DNA of 64,000 nucleotides from Prevotella sp. (GTDB taxonomy: Bacteria > Bacteroidota > Bacteroidia > Bacteroidales > Bacteroidaceae): the NCBI GenBank assembly GCA_017475265.1, contig JAFVFY010000039.1, positions 1-64,000 on the forward strand. Direction: 5' to 3'. The position numbers and the translations under genes are program-made. The notes beneath the pieces were generated by a model. The model saw nothing but the letters and a program-made list of their open reading frames with translations. It did not search any database and was not told where the DNA came from. Within the stretch, counting starts at the first letter, position 1, and each line of letters begins with the position of its first letter. This document shows, one piece after another, positions 1 to 9,249 of the stretch.

Positions 1-1770
1 GCTACGGACAAGAGCGTGACTTGGAGCAGCAGCAACGAGGCCGTGGCCACCGTGACTGATGGCGTAGTGACCGCCGTGGCCGCTGGCGAGGCCACCATCA
101 CCGTGACCACCACCGACGGAGCAAAGACAGCCACCTGCGCCGTGACCGTCGCCGCCCCCGCCCCCGCCACCTACACCGTCACCCTGAAGGAAGGCACCGA
201 GGATGCCACCAGTTGGACTATCGCGCCCGCCGAGGCAACGACCACGGGCGTGGCCGCAGGCACGGAGGTGAAAGCCACCTACGGCGGCATGAAGAAGGTG
301 AAGAGCGTCAAGGCCAAGAAGAAGACGCAGGCAGGCCCGACATATAATGAAACGAAGAGCATCAACGACGGTCCTGTGACGGTTGCTGCCGGTGAGCACT
401 GGCTCATCACTGGCACTGGCACACAGACGAACAATACCATGTCCATAGGCGCCGGAGCCACGGTGACGCTCGACGGCGTGACCATCAGCTCAGGCGACTA
501 CTGCATCAGGTGCTTGGGCGACGCCACCATCATCCTGAAGGACGGCTCGACGAACACGCTGACCGGCACGGGTAGCGATTATCCCGCCCTCTGGATTGGC
601 GACGCTGGCACGACGCTGACCATCCAGGGCTCCACGGGCGTGCTGAACGTCACGAGCGGAGAATATTGTGCGGGCATCGGCGGTGGTTATGCGAATACCA
701 ACAATACCTGCGGCAATATCAAGATCGAGGGCGGCGTCATCACCGCACAGGGTGGCAACAGTGGCGCTGGCATAGGCTCCGATTCTAATCCAGCAACTTG
801 TGGCGACATCATCATCACGGGCGGAACCGTCACGGCTACGGGCGGCACATATGCTGCCGGCATCGGTACCGGGAATGGTGATCAGAACGTAGCTTCCTGC
901 GGCAGTATCACCATCACCAATGGCGTGACCAAGGTGACGGCCGCGAAGGGCGCGTATGCGATCAACAGCATTGGCAAGGGCAACGGAGGTTCGTGCGGCA
1001 CGGTGACCATCGGTGGCGTGGTAGGCGCTATCACCGAAAGCCCGTTCACCTATCCGGCTCCAGCTGAGCCGACGCTGGCCGACGTGTTCACCGATGGCGC
1101 AGTGGTCGGTGTAGCAGTAAAGAACACTTACGACACATATACAGTTACAGGAACTTACTCGGGTGGAAGCTACACAAGCTATACTAAGTCATCAAACGAT
1201 ATCGAAGAAGTCACAATGACGAAGGATGGCAATAACCTCGTGGTCTGGATAAAAAGTGATATGAACTCCGAGTGTACCCTGACGTTCAATACCCAAGACA
1301 ATACTTATACGAAGAGCTTCAAAGCAGGTACTGCCGCTCCTGTATGGAATCTTAGTGAGTTTGTATCCATCACCGTCAACGGCACGGACATCACCAGCAC
1401 GCTGACGGAAGCTGCCCCGACGCTGGCCTCAGAATCCTTCGACACGAACCTGGGAAATACAACTACTTACGACGGCACCCACTTTACCATCACCTGCTCT
1501 GACCAGGGCGATAGTGACGGAATACAAATAGGAAATAATAACACCCTTACCATCACCGCAAAAGGCAGTGAAACAATCAAAAAGGTTGAATTCCATTGCG
1601 AGTTAGGGCAGTGGAATGCAAGCGAAACGACTGTGACGGCCGGTACCCTTAATTGGACGGACGGAAGTACAACTGGTTCTATCGATGACGTGAATGCAAC
1701 CGTCGTGACGATGAGTAACAGTGAAGGCGGCATGACTCAGATAGACCAAATCACGGTTTACTACCAGTGA
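1..1770 (+). CDS. Secreted Big2/beta-helix-like surface protein, 5' end missing
   Basis: The reading frame is open from base 1, so the start lies outside the window; the GTG at 16 is internal. Residues 1-45 look like the end of a bacterial Ig-like (Big2) domain (SSSNEAVATV...GEATITVTT). Residues about 110-345 form a glycine-rich, repetitive stretch with recurring units such as GAGIGS and GGVITAQGG, typical of right-handed beta-helix or carbohydrate-binding repeats of Bacteroidales surface proteins. The C-terminal 200 residues are beta-rich and end in a small sandwich-like domain (ITVYYQ). No dockerin and no KKGIYI-type tail is present. It is probably an extracellular adhesin or glycan-binding protein. 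Domain type is well supported; exact function is unknown. Confidence 0.7.
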   Translation, partial: ATDKSVTWSSSNEAVATVTDGVVTAVAAGEATITVTTTDGAKTATCAVTVAAPAPATYTVTLKEGTEDATSWTIAPAEATTTGVAAGTEVKATYGGMKKVKSVKAKKKTQAGPTYNETKSINDGPVTVAAGEHWLITGTGTQTNNTMSIGAGATVTLDGVTISSGDYCIRCLGDATIILKDGSTNTLTGTGSDYPALWIGDAGTTLTIQGSTGVLNVTSGEYCAGIGGGYANTNNTCGNIKIEGGVITAQGGNSGAGIGSDSNPATCGDIIITGGTVTATGGTYAAGIGTGNGDQNVASCGSITITNGVTKVTAAKGAYAINSIGKGNGGSCGTVTIGGVVGAITESPFTYPAPAEPTLADVFTDGAVVGVAVKNTYDTYTVTGTYSGGSYTSYTKSSNDIEEVTMTKDGNNLVVWIKSDMNSECTLTFNTQDNTYTKSFKAGTAAPVWNLSEFVSITVNGTDITSTLTEAAPTLASESFDTNLGNTTTYDGTHFTITCSDQGDSDGIQIGNNNTLTITAKGSETIKKVEFHCELGQWNASETTVTAGTLNWTDGSTTGSIDDVNATVVTMSNSEGGMTQIDQITVYYQ

Positions 1771-2007
1771 TCAAGGGACGGCATTCTGATTCGTCAGAGA
1801 GGCCCCGCGCACGGCGGAACCCCGCCCGCACATCCCCCACGGAGAGGGCGGCCTCCCCGCACGAAAGAACAACAGATTCAGAAAAAACGACGACTCGGAA
1901 AACATGGACATACCCGTCATGCCACACCCAGGCACCGACACCCAGGCATCGCCATATCAGAGCCGTCAGACAAAAGAAACAACATAAAATTAAAACATTA
2001 AAGAACA
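1771..2007. other. Intergenic spacer
   Basis: No convincing gene lies in these 237 bases. Short open frames here have compositions (Arg/Pro-rich on plus, Cys/Trp-rich on minus) unlike the neighbours and look like chance. An A-rich stretch precedes the ATG at 2008. Confidence 0.5.
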
Positions 2008-3174
2008 ATGAAACATCGATTTCTATACATCATGGCACTGCTGCTGACACTGGCGACGGGCGCATGGGCACAAGACCCTGACCCCATCGACCTCACGCCC
2101 AGTGCCGACGGTACGGTGTGGACACTCAGCACGATGCCCGAATACGACGTCGAGCTGGAAGTGACATACTACACCGATGCCGAACTCGACCAGATGGCAG
2201 CCGATGAAGTCATCGCCAAGATAACAGCCATCGGCACCGTGACCTACACTCCTGAGAGCAAGGCCCTCATCGACGCAGCACGCACGGCCTACGACGCGCT
2301 GACCACCGCCCAGCAGGCACTCGTGACAAACTACTCGACGCTGACCGATGCCGAGACTACCTACGCCACCGCTGAGGAGACCGCCTACACCGAGGGCGTA
2401 GAACTGACCAAGAACCCCGACGGCACATGGTCGCTCGCCGCAACTCCCGCCTTCGACGTGGAGCTGGAGGTGGAGTATGAGACCGCCCTGGCCCTCTCCG
2501 AGACAACGGATAACAGCGCTGCACTGACAGAGTGGGACGGCTACGAGGCCGAAGTCACCCTGACGCGCACGCTTGCCACCGGTTCATACAATACGTTTGC
2601 TGCTCCGTTCAGCACCGCCATCCCCGAGGGCTGGACCGTGAAGGAACTCAGCAGCGCAACGTTCGCAGACGGCACGCTGACCCTGAACTTCGCCAATGCC
2701 GCCAGCATCGAGGCCGGCAAGCCCTATCTGGTGAAGGTCGCTGCCAACACCGACCTCTCCACAGCACCCTTCACGGGAGCCATCGTGAGCAAGGATGCAC
2801 AGCCCTTCACCTCGACCGACGTCGATTTCATCCCCACGCTGGGCGCAACGACCATTCCCGACGGCGACACGAAGGCCGTGCTCTTCCTGACAGCCAACAA
2901 CACGCTGCTGAACCCCTCGGCACTGCCCGCCAATATGAAGGGCTTCCGCGCCTACTTCCAGCTGAAGAACGCTGATACCGCCCGCTCGTTCGTTCTGAAC
3001 CTGGGCGACAAGGAGACCGGAATAACGACCACAGATTTCACGGATTTCACGGATAAGGCTGGCGCAGTTTACGACCTGCAGGGCCGCAAACACAATGGTC
3101 AATCGTCAATGGTCAATGGTCAATTGAAGAAGGGCATCTACATCCAGAACGGCAAGAAGACCGTGGTAAAATAA
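2008..3174 (+). CDS. Secreted protein with short T9SS-like C-terminal tail
   Basis: 388 residues with a clear signal peptide (hydrophobic LYIMALLLTLATG then AWAQ). Two related segments (PSADGTVWTLSTMPEYDVEL near 30 and NPDGTWSLAATPAFDVELEV near 145) are duplicated around a helical spacer of about 90 residues. The C-terminal half is a beta-rich domain common at the end of Prevotella surface proteins. The last 40 residues form the tail AVYDLQGRK...LKKGIYIQNGKKTVVK, the short Prevotella type IX-like sorting tail. The tail linker is built from a heptamer repeat tract (3093-3125). Probably surface-exposed; no enzymatic motif is seen. Confidence 0.7.
   Translation: MKHRFLYIMALLLTLATGAWAQDPDPIDLTPSADGTVWTLSTMPEYDVELEVTYYTDAELDQMAADEVIAKITAIGTVTYTPESKALIDAARTAYDALTTAQQALVTNYSTLTDAETTYATAEETAYTEGVELTKNPDGTWSLAATPAFDVELEVEYETALALSETTDNSAALTEWDGYEAEVTLTRTLATGSYNTFAAPFSTAIPEGWTVKELSSATFADGTLTLNFANAASIEAGKPYLVKVAANTDLSTAPFTGAIVSKDAQPFTSTDVDFIPTLGATTIPDGDTKAVLFLTANNTLLNPSALPANMKGFRAYFQLKNADTARSFVLNLGDKETGITTTDFTDFTDKAGAVYDLQGRKHNGQSSMVNGQLKKGIYIQNGKKTVVK
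3093..3125. repeat. GGTCAAT heptamer tract inside coding sequence
   Basis: Four imperfect copies of a 7-bp unit (GGTCAAT / CGTCAAT) encode the NGQSSMVNGQ linker between DLQGRK and KKGIYI in the tail of the 2008-3174 protein. The same unit recurs at 33879-33930. Confidence 0.8.
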
Positions 3175-3184
3175 ATTCATGACA

Positions 3185-3262
3185 AATTCGTGGACCATTA
3201 TATGACAATTATATGTTAAAAGAAAAGATATTTTTTTGTTTAACACGAATGGACCACGAATT
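3185..3262. promoter_or_regulatory. 14-bp perfect inverted repeat upstream of small peptide gene
   Basis: AATTCGTGGACCAT (3185-3198) and its exact reverse complement ATGGACCACGAATT (3249-3262) flank a 50-base AT-rich loop between the large secreted protein and the small peptide gene at 3289. It could be an RNA stem-loop separating expression of the two genes, or an operator pair. Confidence 0.55.
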
Positions 3263-3288
3263 ATCCATTAATTATTCATTAATGAGCT

Positions 3289-3471
3289 ATGACAAAGAAA
3301 GAATATATGAAGCCCGTGATAGAATTCGACGAGCTTGACATGACCGGGGAGCTGCTGGCCTACTCAGTTACCACCACCGGCCTCGGCGACAATGACAACC
3401 TCACCCAGGACGAGACCCCCGGCGACAGCTGGACCGACGCCATGAGCCGCAGGGGCGCCTGGGAAGAGTAA
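3289..3471 (+). CDS. Small acidic peptide, K-x-Y-x-KP / SRR..W-E-E family
   Basis: 60 residues beginning MTKKEYMKPVIEFDELDMTG and ending in AMSRRGAWEE. There is no signal peptide. The N-terminal KKxYxKP and the C-terminal basic pair followed by a tryptophan and acidic residues match the pattern of a second small peptide in this window (47531-47701). Such orphan peptides are common in Prevotella and Bacteroides genomes and have no assigned function that I know of. Like its paralogue it follows a large secreted protein with a KKGIYI-type tail, separated by an inverted repeat. The layout resembles a RiPP-type precursor (leader plus variable acidic core), but no maturase gene is adjacent, so that is speculation. 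Confidence 0.65.
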   Translation: MTKKEYMKPVIEFDELDMTGELLAYSVTTTGLGDNDNLTQDETPGDSWTDAMSRRGAWEE

Positions 3472-3501
3472 GAGAACTGATAATAATCTGAAGCAATTAT
3501 C

Positions 3502-3541
3502 GGGGGCTTGGCAACTGGAAGGTGCGCCAAGCCCCTGTTTT
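3502..3541 (+). terminator. Rho-independent terminator
   Basis: GGGGCTTGG (3503-3511) pairs with CCAAGCCCC (3527-3535), followed by TGTTTT. It lies just after the small peptide gene. Confidence 0.7.
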
Positions 3542-3681
3542 AGCGCGAAACACGCTTCGCAGTTGGCCTAGGATGGAAGTCCGACGGCCTCGTGGATAGT
3601 AACATTAAGGGTTACACCAAGAAGTTTAATGAAATACCCATATAATATAGTTAAAACTAACTAAAAAAAACGCTATTCGCT

Positions 3682-3711
3682 TTTGGTTGTTATTTGTTTT
3701 TAGTATTTTTG
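3682..3711 (+). promoter_or_regulatory. Bacteroidetes-type promoter for trxB
   Basis: TTTG at 3682-3685 and TATTTTTG at 3704-3711 match the -33/-7 consensus with an 18-bp gap. The trxB ATG follows at 3733. Confidence 0.65.
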
Positions 3712-3732
3712 CGGACTAATAAGCTGAAAGTA

Positions 3733-4662
3733 ATGGAAAAAACGAAATGCTTGATAATAGGTAGTGGGCCTGCGGGCTATACTGCCGCTATCTATGCCAG
3801 CCGTGCTAACCTGCAGCCGGTGGAGTATTGTGGAATGCAGCCAGGCGGACAACTGACACAGACAACCGAGGTGGAGAACTTCCCCGGCTATCCCGAGGGC
3901 GTGGACGGAAACCAGTTGATGATGGACCTGCGGCAGCAGGCCGAGCGCTTTGGCACCGACATCCGCGACGGCGAGATTGTCAGCGTGGATTTCTCCGGGC
4001 GCCCCTACCGCCTCACCGACGACAGCGGCCGTGAGATAGAGGCCGACACCGTCATCATCGCCACGGGAGCCTCGGCAAAGTACCTCGGACTGCCCGACGA
4101 GCAGAAGTACATGGGCATGGGCGTCTCGGCCTGTGCCACCTGCGACGGCTTCTTCTACCGCAAGAAGACGGTGGCCGTCGTGGGGGGAGGGGACACCGCC
4201 TGTGAGGACGCCCTTTACCTCGCCGGTATCTGCAAGAAGGTCTATCTCATCGTCAGGAAACCCTTCCTCCGCGCCTCGAAGGTGATGCAGCAGCGGGTCA
4301 TGGAGCGCGAGAACATCGAGATTCTCTTCGAGCACAACACCCTCGGACTCTTCGGCGAGGACGGTGTGGAGGGTGCTCACCTGGTGCGCCGCAAGGGCGA
4401 GGCCGACGAGCAGATGGTGGACATCGCCATCGACGGCTTCTTCCTCGCCATCGGCCACAAGCCCAACACCGACATCTTCAAACAGTGGCTCGACACCGAC
4501 GAGACGGGCTACCTCCTGAAGCTGAACGGTACACCCTGCACCAAGCTCCCTGGCATCTTCGTTGCTGGCGACTGTGCCGACCCCACCTACCGCCAGGCTA
4601 TCACCGCCGCCGGCACCGGTTGCCAGGCCGCCATCGAGGCCGAACGGTTCCTCATGAAATAA
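3733..4662 (+). CDS. trxB: Thioredoxin reductase
   Basis: 309 residues from the ATG at 3733, chosen because the promoter -7 box ends at 3711 and the 13 codons upstream in frame fall across it. The FAD-binding motif GSGPAGYTAA is at the N terminus, the redox-active pair is in CATCDGFF near 135, the NADPH-binding GGGDTACEDA near 155, and the second FAD motif AGDCADPTYRQ near the C terminus. It reduces thioredoxin with NADPH in the cytoplasm. A sugar nucleotidyltransferase gene starts 27 bases downstream, probably in the same transcript. Confidence 0.95.
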   Translation: MEKTKCLIIGSGPAGYTAAIYASRANLQPVEYCGMQPGGQLTQTTEVENFPGYPEGVDGNQLMMDLRQQAERFGTDIRDGEIVSVDFSGRPYRLTDDSGREIEADTVIIATGASAKYLGLPDEQKYMGMGVSACATCDGFFYRKKTVAVVGGGDTACEDALYLAGICKKVYLIVRKPFLRASKVMQQRVMERENIEILFEHNTLGLFGEDGVEGAHLVRRKGEADEQMVDIAIDGFFLAIGHKPNTDIFKQWLDTDETGYLLKLNGTPCTKLPGIFVAGDCADPTYRQAITAAGTGCQAAIEAERFLMK

Positions 4663-4688
4663 AAATATATAAACTAAAAGAAGTAATT

Positions 4689-5630
4689 ATGAAACCAACA
4701 TTGTTTCTGCTTGCTGCTGGCATGGGCAGCCGTTACGGCGGCCTGAAGCAGCTCGACGGTCTGGGCCCCAACGGCGAGACCATCATGGACTATAGTATCT
4801 ACGACGCCATTCAGGCTGGCTTCGGCAAGATTGTATGGGTCATCCGCAAGGACTTTGAGGAGCAGTTCCGCACCCAGATTCTCTCCAAGTACGAGGGCAA
4901 GGTGCAGTGTGAGCTGTGCTTCCAGGCCCTCGATGCCCTGCCCGAAGGCTTCTCTGTTCCCGAAGGCCGTGTGAAGCCTTGGGGCACGAACCACGCCGTG
5001 CTCATGGGCAAGGACGTGATTAAGGAGCCCTTCTGCGTCATCAACTGCGACGACTTCTACGGCCGCGATGCCTTCATGCAAATCGGAAAGTTCCTTGCCG
5101 GGCTGAAGGACGGTTCGAAGAACGAGTATGCTATGGTAGGCTTCCGTGTGAGCAACACGCTGAGCGAGAACGGCACCGTGGCCCGTGGCGTCTGCGCCTA
5201 CAACGAGAAGCGCCATCTGACCGACGTGGTAGAGCGCACGGAGATTGTGCGCTGCGCCGAGGACGGTTCTCAGGCCGGTGCTGCCGACCAGCCCATCCGC
5301 TTCAAGGACGAGGAGGGCAAGTGGCAGGCCCTGGGCGAGAACGTTCCCGTGTCGATGAACATGTGGGGCTTCACGCCCGACTACTTCGAGTACTCGGAGG
5401 CCTACTTCAAGGAGTTCCTCAGCGACCCGAAGAACATGGCGAACCTCAAGGCAGAGTTCTTCATCCCCCTCATGGTGAACAAGCTCATCACCGACGGCAC
5501 CGCTACCTGCGAGGTGCTCGACACCACGAGTGTCTGGTTTGGCGTTACCTACGCCGCCGACCGCCAGGCCACCGTTGACCGCATCAAGAAGTTGGTCGAC
5601 GAGGGTGTCTATCCCAACAAGCTGTTCTAA
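4689..5630 (+). CDS. Sugar nucleotidyltransferase family protein
   Basis: 313 residues from the ATG at 4689; the open frame extends further upstream but overlaps trxB. The N terminus LLAAGMGSRYGGLKQ is the nucleotide-binding signature of the NTP_transferase family (glucose-1-phosphate nucleotidyltransferase fold), followed by INCDDFYGRDAF, the metal-binding Asp region. The protein activates a sugar phosphate with an NTP for polysaccharide or cell-envelope synthesis; the substrate cannot be read from sequence. A strong terminator follows at 5655. Confidence 0.85.
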   Translation: MKPTLFLLAAGMGSRYGGLKQLDGLGPNGETIMDYSIYDAIQAGFGKIVWVIRKDFEEQFRTQILSKYEGKVQCELCFQALDALPEGFSVPEGRVKPWGTNHAVLMGKDVIKEPFCVINCDDFYGRDAFMQIGKFLAGLKDGSKNEYAMVGFRVSNTLSENGTVARGVCAYNEKRHLTDVVERTEIVRCAEDGSQAGAADQPIRFKDEEGKWQALGENVPVSMNMWGFTPDYFEYSEAYFKEFLSDPKNMANLKAEFFIPLMVNKLITDGTATCEVLDTTSVWFGVTYAADRQATVDRIKKLVDEGVYPNKLF

Positions 5631-5654
5631 GCAGACACATCTTTTTATTATAAG

Positions 5655-5688
5655 AGACGGCTACTTTCACGGGTGGCCGTCTTTTTTG
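5655..5688 (+). terminator. Rho-independent terminator
   Basis: AGACGGCTAC (5655-5664) pairs with GTGGCCGTCT (5673-5682) and a T run follows. It ends the trxB transcript before the SusC operon. Confidence 0.85.
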
Positions 5689-5780
5689 CTTCTGGAACAT
5701 CTCCCAGTAGGGTTATACGACCCCTCAATTATGACATTTGTTAAGAAAACAGTCGAAAAAGTCAACTTTTTATCAGTTTA

Positions 5781-5812
5781 TTTGGCTTTTTAAAGAATCT
5801 TTTGTACTTTTG
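5781..5812 (+). promoter_or_regulatory. Promoter of the SusC/SusD operon
   Basis: TTTG at 5781-5784 and TACTTTTG at 5805-5812 with a 20-bp gap fit the Bacteroidetes consensus. A leader of about 95 bases precedes the SusC ATG. Confidence 0.75.
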
Positions 5813-5912
5813 CGGCCAAATTGCCTAATTGGGTGAAATTGCCTCTTAAATAAATGTATACATATTTAATATAACTAACATTTTTAATTTAACAAACAAA
5901 CGAGAGAGTTTT

Positions 5913-8900
5913 ATGGAAAGAAAACGAATCATGACTCTGGTTGCGATGCTCTTCCTACTCGTGGGAGGAGTCTTTTCGCAGACTAAGGTGAATGGTATCG
6001 TGGTCTCGCAGGAAGACGGACAGCCCGTTGTGGGCGTGTCCGTCCTCGTTGTGGGTACCAACACCGGTACCGTGACAGGAACTGACGGACGGTTCTCGCT
6101 GACTGTTCCCGAAGGTAAGAAAATGCTCCGCATCTCGTATGTGGGCATGGAGACACTCGAAGTGAGCGCACGTCCCAACATGCGCATCGTGCTGCGTAGC
6201 GGCGACACCACCATCGACGAAATCGTGGTCACCGCCATGGGCATCAGCCGCCAGCAGAAGACGCTGGGCTACTCCGCTCAGACCCTTGACAACGAAGAGC
6301 TGGTGACCGGACACATGACCGACGTCACCTCGGCCCTGGCGGGCAAGGTGGCCGGTGTGCAGATCAACACCACCTCGACCGACCCCGGACAGGCCAACTC
6401 GGTCATCATCCGTGGTATCAGCTCCATCAACAACAGCAACCAGCCCCTCTACGTCGTCGACGGAGTGCCCCTCCAGCAGACCACCTTCTCTGGCACCCAG
6501 AAGGGCCAGGACGAGTTTGCCAACGCCGTGGGCGGTATCTCGAGCATCAACCCCAACGACATCGAGACCATGACCGTGCTGAAGGGCGCCGCCGCCACGG
6601 CCCTCTACGGCAGCCGCGCCGCCAACGGTGTCATCATGATCACCACCAAGAGCGGTAAGCGCCAGGGGAACAAGAACTTCCAGATCAGCTACGACGGTAG
6701 CGTGCAGTGGCGCTCAGTGAGCACGCTGCCCAAGTTCCAGAACCAGTTCGGACAGGGATGGAACGGACAGCAGACCTTCATCGAGAACGGCTCGTGGGGT
6801 CCCGAACTCGACGGCTCCACACAAGTCTACGGACCCATCTGGAACCACCAGCAGCTCATCCATGAGTACTCCGCCCTGGAGGACAACATCAAGGACTTCT
6901 ACAAGACCGGTGTCTCGAACAGCCATAGCGTGTCGCTCAACGGTGTGTCGGAAGACAACAAGATGACCTACTATCTGAGCTACGGCTACACCAACGACAA
7001 TGGTATCATCCCCGGCGACAAGGACACTTACTCCCGCAACACCATCGCCTACCGTGGCAGCTACCAGGCCACCGACTGGTTCAAGCTCTCCTCGAGCGTG
7101 AACTTCGCCAAGTCGAAGACCAACACCGTGGGCACTTATCAGGGAACCTCGATGATCGACGGTATCCTGGAGTTCCCCCGCGACATCAGCCTCGTTGACC
7201 GCCAGGACCTGAGCAGCCCGTTCAACACCCCGGAGGCGTGGTACACCCCCTACGGCATCACCAACCCCTACTGGGCCATCGAGAACAACTACAACCACAA
7301 CGACTCCAAGCAGATTTTCGGTAAGATCCAGGCCGACATCACCCCCATCAAGCAGCTGACGCTGACCTATCGCTTCGGTTTCGACTACACCGACTACGAC
7401 CACAAGCTCGGCGTGCCCGAGATTGCCCTCGACGATGCCCTCATCAATGAGGACTACGGCTATGCCCCGTCGAACATGAACCAGAGCGGCTACGTCTCGA
7501 CCACCTATCTGCGCAAGCATGAGCTGAACCACGACTTTATTGCCAACTTCAAGGACAAGTACATCGACAACCGCCTTGACATAAACGTGTTGCTGGGTGT
7601 GAACCTCTGCGAGCGCTACCAGACCTTTAGCCGCAACCAGACCGACGGCCTGACCTTCGGCACTGACTTCTGGGACCTGAGCAACGGCTCCACCAAGACC
7701 GAAGTCATGGAGAGACAGTGGAAGCGCCGCTCCGTGGGTACCTTCGGCGACATCACCATCGGATGGGACGAGATGCTCTTCCTCGACCTGACTGCCCGTA
7801 ACGACTGGTCCAGCACGCTGCCCTTGGAGAAGAACAACTACTTCTACCCCGGTGTCACCCTGAGCTGGATTTTCACCAACATCATCCCCAAGAACAACAT
7901 CCTCACCTTCGGTAAGGCCCGCGTGGCCTACGGTAAGACGGGTAACGACGCCGACGTCTATCAGGTATATCCCCGCTACGTGCAGGGCTACTCCAACGGC
8001 TACTATGCCGCCGACCTGACCACCTTCCCCTTCAACGGCATCAACGCCTTCCAGACAGCAGGAACTGCCGGTAGCTCCGAGCTGAAGCCTGAGATGACCA
8101 CCGAGTTTGAGGTGGGTCTGAACCTGGCCTTCTTCAACAACCGCATCAACATCGATGCAGCCTACTACAACCGTAAGACCGACGACCAGATTTTCACCCT
8201 GCCCGTTGACCCCGCCACGGGTTACAACTACATGGTGACCAACTTCGGTAATGTGCGCAACCGTGGTATTGAGTTGCTCGTCAACACCGTGCCCGTGCAG
8301 ACCAAGGACTTCCGCTGGGAACTGGGCTTCAACTTCGCCAAGAACAGCAACGAGGTCCTCACCATGCCTGAGAGCCTTGACGGCGGCATGGTGAACATCA
8401 ACGGCTTCTCCGCCGGTAACGACGCTGTGTATATGCGTGCCGTCGAGGGCCTGCCCATGGGCGAGCTGTTCACCTATCTGCCCCAGTACACCGAGGATGG
8501 CAAGCTCATCGTGGGTGACAGCGGCCAGCCCCTGCTCACCGACGAGGTGCAGGACACGGGCAAGAACGTGAACCCCGACTGGACCGGCGGCGTGACCACG
8601 GCCTTCTCGTGGAAGGGCCTGACCCTGAGCGCAGCCCTCGACATCCGCAAGGGTGGCTATATGTTCTCACGCACCAAGAACCTGATGCAGTTCACCGGCA
8701 ACGGAGAGGCCACGCTCTACAACGAGCGCCGTCCGTTCATCATCCCCAACTCGGTCTATGCCGACGGCACAGAAAATACCACGCCTATCTACCTGAACAA
8801 CAGCAGCTATCAGGAATACTTCAATGAATATGGAGCTGCCCAGGGTGGCGAGTTCTACCTCATCGACCGTTCCTTCGTGAAGCTGCGCAACGTCACGCTG

Positions 8901-9119
8901 GCCTATTCACTGCCGAAGTCGCTGGTCAGCAAAATCTACCTGAGCGACATCACCCTGTCGGTATTTGCCAACAACCTGTTCACCTGGACGCACAAGACCA
9001 ACCGCTACATCGACCCGGAGACCTCGTCTTACGGTAACGACCTCGAGGGTCTCTTCGGTGAACTCTATTCTAACCCCGCCTGCCGCAACTTCGGTTTCAA
9101 TGTAGGTATTAAGTTCTAA
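5913..9119 (+). CDS. SusC/RagA-family TonB-dependent outer membrane transporter
   Basis: 1068 residues. A signal peptide (LVAMLFLLVGGVFSQ) is followed by a carboxypeptidase-regulatory-like domain (KVNGIVVSQEDGQPVVGVSV), a TonB box (DEIVVTAMG near 105), the plug with YVVDGVPL and GAAATALYGSRAANGV, and a 22-strand-type barrel ending NFGFNVGIKF. It imports a ligand across the outer membrane with TonB energy, using the SusD lid encoded next. The operon has no glycoside hydrolase and the length and companions resemble RagA-type peptide importers more than starch systems. Assignment to family is firm; the ligand is inference. Confidence 0.93.
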   Translation: MERKRIMTLVAMLFLLVGGVFSQTKVNGIVVSQEDGQPVVGVSVLVVGTNTGTVTGTDGRFSLTVPEGKKMLRISYVGMETLEVSARPNMRIVLRSGDTTIDEIVVTAMGISRQQKTLGYSAQTLDNEELVTGHMTDVTSALAGKVAGVQINTTSTDPGQANSVIIRGISSINNSNQPLYVVDGVPLQQTTFSGTQKGQDEFANAVGGISSINPNDIETMTVLKGAAATALYGSRAANGVIMITTKSGKRQGNKNFQISYDGSVQWRSVSTLPKFQNQFGQGWNGQQTFIENGSWGPELDGSTQVYGPIWNHQQLIHEYSALEDNIKDFYKTGVSNSHSVSLNGVSEDNKMTYYLSYGYTNDNGIIPGDKDTYSRNTIAYRGSYQATDWFKLSSSVNFAKSKTNTVGTYQGTSMIDGILEFPRDISLVDRQDLSSPFNTPEAWYTPYGITNPYWAIENNYNHNDSKQIFGKIQADITPIKQLTLTYRFGFDYTDYDHKLGVPEIALDDALINEDYGYAPSNMNQSGYVSTTYLRKHELNHDFIANFKDKYIDNRLDINVLLGVNLCERYQTFSRNQTDGLTFGTDFWDLSNGSTKTEVMERQWKRRSVGTFGDITIGWDEMLFLDLTARNDWSSTLPLEKNNYFYPGVTLSWIFTNIIPKNNILTFGKARVAYGKTGNDADVYQVYPRYVQGYSNGYYAADLTTFPFNGINAFQTAGTAGSSELKPEMTTEFEVGLNLAFFNNRINIDAAYYNRKTDDQIFTLPVDPATGYNYMVTNFGNVRNRGIELLVNTVPVQTKDFRWELGFNFAKNSNEVLTMPESLDGGMVNINGFSAGNDAVYMRAVEGLPMGELFTYLPQYTEDGKLIVGDSGQPLLTDEVQDTGKNVNPDWTGGVTTAFSWKGLTLSAALDIRKGGYMFSRTKNLMQFTGNGEATLYNERRPFIIPNSVYADGTENTTPIYLNNSSYQEYFNEYGAAQGGEFYLIDRSFVKLRNVTLAYSLPKSLVSKIYLSDITLSVFANNLFTWTHKTNRYIDPETSSYGNDLEGLFGELYSNPACRNFGFNVGIKF

Positions 9120-9120
9120 T

Positions 9121-9248
9121 AGAAGTATGAAGGAGAAAAAGTAGTAAGAAGAAGTTAGAAGTCGATAGACTTACAGCTGTTAACCGGAGCCGCAAAACAT
9201 TTGACCTCTAACTACTTATAACTACTTCTAACTACAATTAACTACAAA
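9121..9248. repeat. Imperfect direct and inverted repeats in SusC-SusD spacer
   Basis: The spacer holds AAGTAGTAAGAAGAAGTTAG-like sequence on the left and several copies of a CTAACTACTT-like unit on the right, which are roughly complementary. The transcript could fold here between susC and susD; it also looks like a short tandem-repeat tract of the kind scattered through this genome. Confidence 0.5.
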
Positions 9249-9249
9249 T

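Noticed and set aside
1767..2081. Open frame of 104 codons on the plus strand
   Set aside because: It is Arg/Pro/Thr-rich, overlaps the next signal peptide and has no family resemblance.
2584..3102. 172-codon open frame on the minus strand
   Set aside because: It is antisense to the 2008-3174 gene and follows its codon bias as a shadow.
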